Positions 1 to 5,093 of a DNA stretch of 6,454 nucleotides are shown piece after piece. The stretch comes from Calditrichia bacterium (GTDB taxonomy: Bacteria; Calditrichota; Calditrichia; JAJRVZ01): NCBI GenBank assembly GCA_030634505.1, contig DAOWAQ010000117.1, positions 1 to 6,454 of the forward strand, written 5' to 3'. The translations under genes and the position numbers were made by a program. The notes beneath the pieces are model-generated. The model was given only the letters and a program-made list of their open reading frames with translations. It did not search any database and was not told the origin of the DNA. The first letter of the stretch is position 1. Each line of letters starts with the position of its first letter.

Positions 1-2
1 GT

Positions 3-545
3 GAAAGTTTAACGGATACAAATATTTTAGTCAGGGATGCCATACGTGAACGATTATATAAAGTCTTAAAAATGTATCAGGGTAATAGTATTATGTTAAT
101 TGGTCATTCAATGGGGACAATCATTGCTTATGATGTCTTAAAAAAACATATTAATGATATTTCGATTGATACTTTTGTAACAATGGGTTCACCTTTGGGT
201 TTACCTATTATTACTGCAAAGATTATGAAAGAACACGGCGGTAAATCAGAATTAACTGTTCCAAACAACATCAAAAAAAACTGGTTTAACTTCTCTGATT
301 TGGAAGATAGGGTTGCTATTAATTTTGATTTATCCGATGATTATGCTCCAAGCAATTCAGGAATCAAAATTACAGATTTTGAAATTTATAACAACTATGA
401 AATAAATAATGAAAAAAATCCACATAAAGTTTATGGATATTTGCGTTCCTCGCAGCTTGCACAAAAGATAGACGAATTTTTATTAGAAGGCAGAAATAAA
501 TTTAACACCTGGTTGATAAGAGCAGTAAATAATTTTCTTAAATAA
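3..545 (+). CDS. Alpha/beta hydrolase (lipase/esterase-like), 5'-truncated by window edge
   Basis: This is the C-terminal 180 residues of a serine hydrolase. The reading frame is open from the first complete codon at base 3, so the ATG at 72 is an internal methionine and the true start lies outside the window. The nucleophile elbow G-H-S-M-G is clear, with Ser codon 108-110, preceded by a hydrophobic strand (IMLI) and followed by a helix (TIIAYDVL), as in the alpha/beta-hydrolase fold. The segment VTMGSPLGLP is the usual strand and loop after that helix. Likely triad partners are Asp in F-S-D-L-E-D-R-V (codon 306-308) and His in N-P-H-K-V-Y-G-Y-L (codon 423-425); these two are inferred from spacing and family habit. 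The H-K-x-x-G-Y-L ending recalls bacterial lipase-like hydrolases acting on acyl esters. The substrate cannot be told. The gene converges on the minus-strand gene that follows, 57 bases away. Confidence 0.85.
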   Translation, partial: ESLTDTNILVRDAIRERLYKVLKMYQGNSIMLIGHSMGTIIAYDVLKKHINDISIDTFVTMGSPLGLPIITAKIMKEHGGKSELTVPNNIKKNWFNFSDLEDRVAINFDLSDDYAPSNSGIKITDFEIYNNYEINNEKNPHKVYGYLRSSQLAQKIDEFLLEGRNKFNTWLIRAVNNFLK

Positions 546-560
546 TATTAATTCTATATT

Positions 561-583
561 CTGGAGTTTAGATTCGACTCCGC
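561..583. repeat. Short inverted repeat between convergent genes
   Basis: GGAGT (563-567) and ACTCC (577-581) form a 5-bp stem around a 9-base loop, in the 57-base gap between the two convergent stop codons. It could be a weak bidirectional terminator, but neither strand has a T-run after the stem. The right-hand part, TTCGACTCCGCTCAC, resembles arms of TCGA-containing dispersed repeats known in AT-rich FCB genomes, so it may be a decayed repeat fragment. Both readings are tentative. Confidence 0.25.
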
Positions 584-602
584 TCACAAACTTGTAAAAT
601 TA

Positions 603-1217
603 TTATCGGCAGGCATTCCAAAGAGCTACTTTTTTATATATTTCATAAATTTCATTGATAGGTTTATTGTGAAAGAGACTTGCTTCTTTAATAGCGCCTT
701 CCGGTAATTCTTCAAAATCCAAAGTATTTTGCATTGCACTTTTCATAATTTGATTGTAAATAAATTTTTCTTCCGGTGTTGGTTGTGAAGGGGTTGGTAT
801 AGTTTTCCACTTTTTTAATTGAAAATAATAAGTATTTTTTGAATAACTGCAATTTAAATATTCAGGTTCTGATATATCAGTAAAAAAAGGGTATAGCAGA
901 AGTTTTTCTTTTTCTCTTTCTTTTTCATCACTTAACATACTATAATAAAAAATTACCTGTCTCATGATTTGTTTAAGTGTTAAGGTTTGTGGGATTTTTA
1001 TTTTTGCTGTTGAAGCATGTTTACTGGTCTCGTAACCAGATATCTGGTAATATATTTTGCTTTGGTTTGCTTCAGATTTTAATGAATCATACCATAATTG
1101 ATTTAGATCGGCGCTGGAATCATTTACAACCACTTCAAAACTATCTTGTATGGTTATATCAAACTGAGCAAATATGGAGTATGTTAAACAAAAAAATATT
1201 ACAACGTAATTTTTCAT
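603..1217 (-). CDS. Secreted protein of unknown function with signal peptide
   Basis: The product is 204 residues and I do not recognise its family. Residues 1-17 are a Sec signal peptide: a short Lys start (MKNY), a hydrophobic core (VVIFFCLTYSI), then F-A before Q-F, with signal peptidase I cleavage likely after Ala17. No lipobox is evident, so a periplasmic or secreted location is inferred. The mature part has no membrane segment. It has a Ser/Asn/Asp-rich region after the signal, a helical centre (LTLKQIMRQVIFYYSML), a highly charged stretch (DEKEREKEK) near residue 100, and a Pro-rich linker (PTPSQPTPEEK) near 142-152. The C-terminus is helical and ends VALWNACR. It has two mature Cys residues, one near the middle and one next to last. 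The start is chosen because it alone gives the signal peptide; no good Shine-Dalgarno precedes it. It is convergent with the hydrolase and divergent from the phosphofructokinase. Confidence 0.8.
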   Translation of the reverse strand: MKNYVVIFFCLTYSIFAQFDITIQDSFEVVVNDSSADLNQLWYDSLKSEANQSKIYYQISGYETSKHASTAKIKIPQTLTLKQIMRQVIFYYSMLSDEKEREKEKLLLYPFFTDISEPEYLNCSYSKNTYYFQLKKWKTIPTPSQPTPEEKFIYNQIMKSAMQNTLDFEELPEGAIKEASLFHNKPINEIYEIYKKVALWNACR

Positions 1218-1337
1218 TTGGCAAATACTATATGAAATAGATTTATTAATAATTAGACTGTTAAAACAAAATATTAATGAGTTTTAATTCATATATCAAT
1301 TATAATAATTATTTAACAAAGAGACTATTGCCTACAC

Positions 1338-1346
1338 TGGTATTAT
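1338..1346 (+). promoter_or_regulatory. Candidate extended -10 promoter for the phosphofructokinase gene
   Basis: TG-G-TATTAT matches an extended -10 element (TGnTATAAT) at all but one base of the hexamer. The expected start of transcription would be near 1352, giving a leader of about 50 bases before the ATG at 1404. No good -35 hexamer lies at the standard distance. An alternative weak pair is TTGCCT (1328-1333) with TAAACT (1351-1356) at a 17-base spacing. This is inferred from consensus only. Confidence 0.3.
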
Positions 1347-1349
1347 TCG

Positions 1350-1381
1350 TTAAACTTAATGCTTACATTTTGTAAGTTTAA
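1350..1381 (+). promoter_or_regulatory. 9-bp dyad in the phosphofructokinase leader (operator or leader hairpin)
   Basis: TTAAACTTA (1350-1358) and TAAGTTTAA (1373-1381) are perfect inverted repeats separated by 14 bases. Inside them lies a competing 6-bp stem, CTTACA (1362-1367) with TGTAAG (1371-1376), which cannot form together with the outer stem. The dyad sits at the predicted transcription start and ends 10 bases before the Shine-Dalgarno. That position suits a repressor operator or an RNA structure that affects ribosome access. No regulator is identifiable here. Confidence 0.35.
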
Positions 1382-1391
1382 AATATTCTCT

Positions 1392-1396
1392 GGAGG
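1392..1396 (+). promoter_or_regulatory. Shine-Dalgarno GGAGG fixing the phosphofructokinase start
   Basis: GGAGG lies 7 bases before the ATG at 1404. This makes 1404 the start rather than the in-frame ATG at 1359, which has no such site and would add 15 residues not expected before the first beta strand. Confidence 0.85.
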
Positions 1397-1403
1397 TTTT
1401 GGA

Positions 1404-2762
1404 ATGTCATATCAGCAAAAACGGGTAGCTATATTGGTAAGTGGTGGTCCGGCTCCCGGTATAAATACTGTAATAGGTGCGGCTACAATACGATCAATAT
1501 TATCCGGTTCGGAAGTAATTGGAATTCGTGACGGATTCAAATGGATTATGCGTGGAAATATAGATAATACAACTCCATTAACAATAGAACGTGTCAGTCG
1601 TATACATTTTCGTGGCGGATCGTATATCGGTATTGCAAGGGATAATCCAACTAAAAAGAAAGAATATTTAGAAAATACCGTCACATCGCTACTGAGATTA
1701 AATGTTGATAAACTTATAACTATTGGAGGAGATGATACGGCTTATTCCGCATATCGAGTACAGGAAATTGCCGAAGGTAGAATAAGTGTTACGCATGTAC
1801 CTAAAACTATTGATAATGATCTTGATCTTCCGGCAGGAATTTGTACGTTTGGATTCCAAACAGCCCGACATATAGGTGTTGATATTGTTAAAAATATAAT
1901 GGTTGACGCCAAAACAGCAACCCGCTGGTATTTTGTAATTACCATGGGACGAAAAGCCGGACACCTCGCAGTGGGTATTGGAAAATCTGCTGGTTCTACT
2001 TTAACACTTATTCCGGAAGAATTTACAGAAAAAAAGTTAAATCTTAATAAAATTGTTGATATCCTTGTTGGGGCAATTATTAAAAGAATTAGCTACGGCA
2101 GACCAGATGGTGTAGCTGTAATCGCTGAAGGTCTTGTAGAACGTCTTGAAGAAAAAGATTTACAAAAGCTGTTGGAAATAGAAAGAGATGAACACGGTAA
2201 TATCAGAATTGATGAAATAAATTTTGGAGAAATTCTCAAAGAACGGGTAAAAAACCGGTTAAAAGAATTTGGCATAAAAATGACTATCGTTGCTAAAAAC
2301 ATTGGTTATGAATTACGTTGTGCGGATCCCATACCATTTGACATGGAATATTGCCGGGATTTGGGTTTTATGGCGGCCAAATTTTTATTTGATGGTGGTA
2401 GTAGCGCTTTGGTTTCAATACAGGATGGTAAATTTGTTCCTATGTATTTTAAGGATATGCTGGATAAAAAAACCAAAAGAATGAAGGTTAGAATGGTGGA
2501 TATTAATTCGGAATCCTATTATGTGGCTAACCGATATATGATTAGATTGCGTAAAGAAGACTTTATGGATGATTATGATTTGGCAAGATTCGCAGCGACA
2601 GCAAATACATCTCCGGAAAATTTTAAAAAAGAATTTTATTACCTGGTTGAAGATGTTGAAGATGTTGAAGATAAAGAAGTTGCAAGAGATGGTACATTAT
2701 TACAGGAGGCTCAAACTGTTGATGAAAATCTGGAAATGATTCGAAATGGAAATGGAAAATAA
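1404..2762 (+). CDS. 6-phosphofructokinase, predicted pyrophosphate-dependent
   Basis: The enzyme (452 residues, cytosolic) phosphorylates fructose 6-phosphate to fructose 1,6-bisphosphate in glycolysis. The family landmarks occur in order: G-G-P-A-P-G-I-N (14-21, phosphate loop), G-G-D-D-T (108-112), P-K-T-I-D-N-D (133-139, catalytic Asp137), and M-G-R-x-A-G (181-186, sugar phosphate binding). In ATP enzymes the donor site has Gly at the fourth position of GGDG and Gly in PGTIDND. Here these are Asp111 and Lys134, the established signature of pyrophosphate-dependent enzymes (EC 2.7.1.90), which run the step reversibly. PPi use is therefore a prediction from family knowledge. The protein is longer than the roughly 320-residue bacterial ATP enzyme. 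It ends in an acidic tail containing three V-E-D units. The start at 1404 is set by GGAGG. A terminator follows directly, so the gene is probably transcribed alone. Confidence 0.93.
   Translation: MSYQQKRVAILVSGGPAPGINTVIGAATIRSILSGSEVIGIRDGFKWIMRGNIDNTTPLTIERVSRIHFRGGSYIGIARDNPTKKKEYLENTVTSLLRLNVDKLITIGGDDTAYSAYRVQEIAEGRISVTHVPKTIDNDLDLPAGICTFGFQTARHIGVDIVKNIMVDAKTATRWYFVITMGRKAGHLAVGIGKSAGSTLTLIPEEFTEKKLNLNKIVDILVGAIIKRISYGRPDGVAVIAEGLVERLEEKDLQKLLEIERDEHGNIRIDEINFGEILKERVKNRLKEFGIKMTIVAKNIGYELRCADPIPFDMEYCRDLGFMAAKFLFDGGSSALVSIQDGKFVPMYFKDMLDKKTKRMKVRMVDINSESYYVANRYMIRLRKEDFMDDYDLARFAATANTSPENFKKEFYYLVEDVEDVEDKEVARDGTLLQEAQTVDENLEMIRNGNGK
2646..2672 (+). repeat. Three perfect 9-bp tandem repeats inside the phosphofructokinase gene
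   Basis: GTTGAAGAT occurs three times head to tail, in frame, coding for Val-Glu-Asp three times (residues 415-423) in the acidic C-terminal tail. Because the unit is a multiple of three, gain or loss of copies by slippage would change tail length without breaking the frame. Confidence 0.85.
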
Positions 2763-2766
2763 ATTT

Positions 2767-2792
2767 AAGGGCGTCTTAACGGACGCCTTTTT
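2767..2792 (+). terminator. Intrinsic terminator of the phosphofructokinase gene
   Basis: GGCGTC (2770-2775) and GACGCC (2782-2787) form a GC-rich 6-bp stem around the loop TTAACG. The stem can be extended by a G-T wobble and two A-T pairs (from 2767), and TTTTT follows at 2788-2792. It begins 5 bases after the stop codon. It separates the phosphofructokinase transcript from the MEMO/AMMECR1 pair. Confidence 0.92.
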
Positions 2793-2879
2793 CATTGTAA
2801 GTGTATTTAATTTCTCTATTGAATTCATCTTAATTTGTCTTAAATTTAAATAAAATATACGAGAAATATGAGAAAATAA

Positions 2880-3731
2880 ATGTCCAGAGATCAAAAGATC
2901 AGACCGCCCATGGTAGCAGGTATGTTTTATCCACAGAAGAAACTTACTCTCGAAAGAGAAGTTGCCATGTTGTTGGAAAATGCTATGGACAAACATATTA
3001 CCGGTAAGGTATTCTCGCTAATTGTGCCCCATGCCGGATATTTATATTCAGGTGGAGTGGCGGCGCGAGCATATCGCCAGATAATGGATACTAATTTAGA
3101 TGTTGTAGTTGTAATTTCTCCCAGCCATAGAGAATATTTTAAAGAAATCTCTATATATGATGGATATGCATATTCAACGCCTTTGGGCAATATTCCAGTT
3201 GACCGGGTGCTTGCATTAGAACTTGCACAAATCCACCCGCAAATTATTGTTTCGGAAGTGGGGCATCGTTATGATGAACATGCTTTGGAAGTACAACTAC
3301 CGTTTTTGCAAAAAGTGTTAGACAAATTTACTCTCTTGCCAATTGTTATGGGCGATCAAAGTAAAGAAAATATTAATGTGTTGGCTGAGGGATTGTTTGA
3401 AATATTACAAAATAAAAAAGCTTTGATTGTAGCTTCAACAGATCTGTCACATTTTTATAATTATGATCGTGCTGCTTTACTTGATGAAGTAGTAATTGAA
3501 AATGTTAAAAAATTTGATGAAGAAAAATTATACTCAGACCTGAATGCAGATCGTTGTGAAATGTGTGGAAGCGGTCCGGTAATTACTGCTATGAAAGCGA
3601 GTAAATTGTTAGGTGCAGATAAGTCAGATGTATTGTTGTACCGAAACTCCGGAGATGTTACCGGTGATAAAAGTGAAGTCGTAGGTTACATGTCCGCGGT
3701 AATTTATAAAGAGTTAAAGGTTAAAAATTAA
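2880..3731 (+). CDS. amrB: AmmeMemoRadiSam system protein B (MEMO family)
   Basis: This is a full-length MEMO-family protein (283 residues) with no signal peptide or membrane segment, so probably cytosolic. Family motifs in order are R-P-P-M-V-A-G-x-F-Y-P (8-18), P-H-A-G-Y-x-Y-S-G (50-58), S-P-S-H (80-83), E-H-A-L-E-V-Q-L-P-F (133-142), S-T-D-L-S-H-F (186-192), C-G-S-G-P-V (229-234) and S-G-D-V-T-G (near 259-264). His51, His83, Asp188, His191 and Cys229 correspond to the metal-site cluster described for human MEMO1. The fold is related to class III extradiol dioxygenases, but a dioxygenase activity should not be assumed. In prokaryotes the gene recurs with AMMECR1 and radical SAM genes, in a system of unknown reaction. 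AMMECR1 follows 2 bases after its stop. The start follows a poor purine-rich site (GAGAAA). An upstream in-frame ATG at 2868 hits a stop after two codons. The spacer before it (2793-2879) is AT-rich, with no convincing promoter. Confidence 0.95.
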   Translation: MSRDQKIRPPMVAGMFYPQKKLTLEREVAMLLENAMDKHITGKVFSLIVPHAGYLYSGGVAARAYRQIMDTNLDVVVVISPSHREYFKEISIYDGYAYSTPLGNIPVDRVLALELAQIHPQIIVSEVGHRYDEHALEVQLPFLQKVLDKFTLLPIVMGDQSKENINVLAEGLFEILQNKKALIVASTDLSHFYNYDRAALLDEVVIENVKKFDEEKLYSDLNADRCEMCGSGPVITAMKASKLLGADKSDVLLYRNSGDVTGDKSEVVGYMSAVIYKELKVKN

Positions 3732-3733
3732 AA

Positions 3734-4291
3734 ATGGCCAATTCAGATAATTTGTTGAATGATAAAGAGCGTTCTTTTTTGCTTCAACTTGCACGTAATG
3801 TCATTTCTAAAATTTCTGTTGGTGAATCAGTAGAATCACAAGATTATTATTCAGATACCCTTTCTTCCAAATTAGGGGTATTCGTAACCCTGCATAAAAA
3901 CGATGAACTTCGTGGATGCATCGGATTTGTTGAAGGGATAAGACCATTACAGGATGCTGTGATTGAAATGGCGCAATCTGCTGCATTTAATGATCCGCGA
4001 TTTGCCCCTGTTACCTCTGATGAAGTAGATGATCTGGAATTGGAAATCTCTGTTTTGTCACCCATTGAAGAGGTTAAAAATATAGATGAGATTGTTATTG
4101 GCAAACATGGATTAATTATTGAGCAAGGGTTTTATAAAGGATTGTTGTTACCACAAGTAGCCACCGAAAATCATTGGGACAGAACAGAATTCTTGCAACA
4201 TACCTGTCGAAAATCAGGTTTGCAAATTAATGCCTGGCAGGAAAAAAATACAAAAATTTATTTTTTCTCAGCAGAAATCTTTTCAGAATAA
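3734..4291 (+). CDS. amrA: AmmeMemoRadiSam system protein A (AMMECR1 domain)
   Basis: The product (185 residues) is a single AMMECR1 domain, the usual length for stand-alone prokaryotic members. The hallmark L-R-G-C-I-G is at 59-64. It is followed by R-P-L-x-x-A-V (70-76), A-A-F-N-D-P-R-F (83-90), E-L-x-L-E-I-S-V-L-S-P-I-like strand segments (about 99-111), G-K-H-G-L-I-I (123-129), and L-L-P-Q-V-A-x-E-x-x-W (138-148) leading to F-L-x-x-T-C-x-K-x-G-L (153-163). The invariant Cys62 and Cys158 are both present. The biochemical function is unknown. Human AMMECR1 is linked to an X-chromosome deletion syndrome, which says little about the bacterial role. The gene lies 2 bases after the MEMO gene, so the two are almost certainly cotranscribed and probably translationally coupled. 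Its own ribosome site is weak (AAGG, 13 bases upstream). No clear terminator follows, unless the inverted repeat at 4373-4445 serves as one. Confidence 0.95.
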   Translation: MANSDNLLNDKERSFLLQLARNVISKISVGESVESQDYYSDTLSSKLGVFVTLHKNDELRGCIGFVEGIRPLQDAVIEMAQSAAFNDPRFAPVTSDEVDDLELEISVLSPIEEVKNIDEIVIGKHGLIIEQGFYKGLLLPQVATENHWDRTEFLQHTCRKSGLQINAWQEKNTKIYFFSAEIFSE

Positions 4292-4372
4292 AAATTTTGA
4301 ATAAAAGTGATTTTAAAATGTATCAATAAATGCTATTAATGAAAATTATAATGTTGATCAAAATAACTATAG

Positions 4373-4445
4373 TGTCATTTCGAATCCCTGTTTATCAGGG
4401 TGAGAAATCTAAAATTGAGATTTCTACCTTACGCTCGAAATGACA
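4373..4445. repeat. MITE-like inverted-repeat element with TGTCATTTCGA ends
   Basis: The 73-bp element is bounded by perfect 11-bp terminal inverted repeats, TGTCATTTCGA (4373-4383) and TCGAAATGACA (4435-4445). Inside is a perfect 8-bp stem, AGAAATCT (4403-4410) with AGATTTCT (4418-4425), around a 7-base loop. It can be extended by AGGGT/ACCTT (4397-4401 with 4426-4430, one wobble) past a single bulged G. A separate hairpin, CCCTG-TTTAT-CAGGG (4386-4400), competes with that extension. There is no coding potential. The layout fits dispersed non-autonomous palindromic repeats (REP or MITE type) of AT-rich FCB bacteria. As RNA it would fold into a long hairpin and could end or stabilise the upstream transcript. 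No target-site duplication is evident. Confidence 0.75.
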
Positions 4446-4468
4446 GCAAAATCTAAATATTGTATAAG
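4440..4468 (+). promoter_or_regulatory. Candidate sigma-70-type promoter of the lemA operon
   Basis: ATGACA (4440-4445) and TATAAG (4463-4468) each match the -35 and -10 consensus at five of six positions, with a 17-base spacer. Transcription would start near 4475, about 22 bases before the lemA ATG, leaving room for the Shine-Dalgarno at 4485-4490. The -35 box lies wholly inside the right terminal repeat of the inverted-repeat element. The call rests on consensus; the lineage's sigma factor preference is unknown. Confidence 0.4.
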
Positions 4469-4484
4469 TGTAGAAAAGTAATAT

Positions 4485-4490
4485 AAGGAG
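4485..4490 (+). promoter_or_regulatory. Strong Shine-Dalgarno (AAGGAG) of lemA
   Basis: AAGGAG lies 6 bases before the ATG at 4497. It is one of two clear ribosome sites in the window, the other being that of phosphofructokinase, and it supports initiation of a new operon here. Confidence 0.85.
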
Positions 4491-4496
4491 AGATAA

Positions 4497-5093
4497 ATGA
4501 AAAAAGGATGGATTATTTTAATAGTTGTGATTGTATTTATTCTTATTGCAATAAGCTGGATAAGTGGAAAGTATAACGGTTTTGTTACATTGGAAGAAGG
4601 CGTCAACCAGGGCTGGGCTCAGGTTGAAAATGTTTACCAACGACGAGCTGATCTAATACCAAATTTGGTTGAAACCGTAAAAGGTTATGCCGGGCATGAA
4701 AAGGAAGTATTGGTCGGTGTAACAGAAGCGAGAGCAAAACTGGGCGGTCAGGTTAACATCGGATCGGATGTTTTAAATAATCCACAGGCATTTCAAAAAT
4801 TCCAGCAAATGCAGAGTGGTCTGACACAGGCTTTACAGCGGTTAATGGTCGTTGTGGAAAGATACCCTGAACTGAAAGCCGACCAAAGATTTGCTGATTT
4901 ACAGAAACAACTGGAAGGCACAGAAAACAGAATAGCCGTAGAGCGAAGACGCTTTAATGAAATAGTTCAAAGTTATAACACCACAATTCGTAAATTTCCA
5001 GATAAAATGTTTGCCGGCATGTTTGGATTTCTGGAAAAACAATATTTTAAGGCACAGGAAGGTGCAGACATCGTTCCGCAGGTGAAGTTTTGA
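4497..5093 (+). CDS. lemA: LemA family membrane protein
   Basis: This is a full-length LemA protein (198 residues). After M-K-K, residues 5-23 form one hydrophobic segment (a signal anchor), so the rest is predicted to sit as a helical bundle on the outer face of the cytoplasmic membrane. The family core is W40-x-x-V-E-N-V-Y-Q-R-R-A-D-L-I-P-N-L-V (to 58) with V-K-G-Y-A-x-H-E (61-68). It is followed by R-Y-P-E-L-K-A-D (122-129) and L-E-G-T-E-N-R-I-A-V-E-R-R-R-F-N-E (139-155), and ends with F-G-F-L-E-K-Q-Y-F and V-P-x-V-x-F. LemA's molecular role is not settled; it is often encoded next to TPM-domain or peptidase genes, as here. The gene has a good Shine-Dalgarno and heads a tight operon, overlapping the TPM gene by 4 bases. 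It is visibly less AT-rich than its flanks, as expected of a conserved core gene. Confidence 0.96.
   Translation: MKKGWIILIVVIVFILIAISWISGKYNGFVTLEEGVNQGWAQVENVYQRRADLIPNLVETVKGYAGHEKEVLVGVTEARAKLGGQVNIGSDVLNNPQAFQKFQQMQSGLTQALQRLMVVVERYPELKADQRFADLQKQLEGTENRIAVERRRFNEIVQSYNTTIRKFPDKMFAGMFGFLEKQYFKAQEGADIVPQVKF
5080..5085 (+). promoter_or_regulatory. Shine-Dalgarno (AGGTGA) deciding the TTG start of the TPM gene
   Basis: AGGTGA lies inside the end of lemA, 4 bases before the TTG at 5090. With the overlap TTGA (start TTG 5090-5092, lemA stop TGA 5091-5093), it supports TTG as the initiator and suggests translational coupling. Confidence 0.65.

Noticed and set aside
72..74. ATG at 72 as the start of the alpha/beta hydrolase
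   Set aside because: The frame is open upstream to the window edge. A start here would leave only 10 residues before the nucleophile elbow G-H-S-M-G and remove the first strands and oxyanion region of the fold.
977..1240. Plus-strand frame of 87 codons
   Set aside because: It lies opposite the signal-peptide half of the secreted protein gene, has no Shine-Dalgarno and no recognisable domain, and the minus-strand product has a far better start and signal peptide.
1359..1403. Upstream ATG as the phosphofructokinase start
   Set aside because: It has no ribosome site, lies inside the leader dyad, and adds 15 residues before the first conserved strand. GGAGG at 1392-1396 places the start at 1404.
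2840..2849. Perfect 10-bp palindrome TTAAATTTAA before the MEMO gene
   Set aside because: It is composed only of A and T in an AT-rich spacer, so chance is a sufficient explanation. No paired promoter elements at good spacing support it.
2880..3731. MEMO protein as a class III extradiol (LigB) dioxygenase
   Set aside because: The fold is related, but the motif set (P-H-A-G-Y, S-T-D-L-S-H-F, C-G-S-G-P) is that of MEMO proteins, and the AMMECR1 neighbour points to the AmmeMemoRadiSam system.
4373..4445. Inverted repeat as a CRISPR repeat or riboswitch
   Set aside because: It is a single palindromic unit with no spaced copies in the window and no known riboswitch core. A dispersed palindromic repeat explains it better.
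4424..4606. Minus-strand frame of 60 codons across the inverted repeat and the lemA start
   Set aside because: It overlaps the element, promoter and signal anchor of lemA. Its hydrophobicity comes from the reverse complement of the lemA membrane segment.
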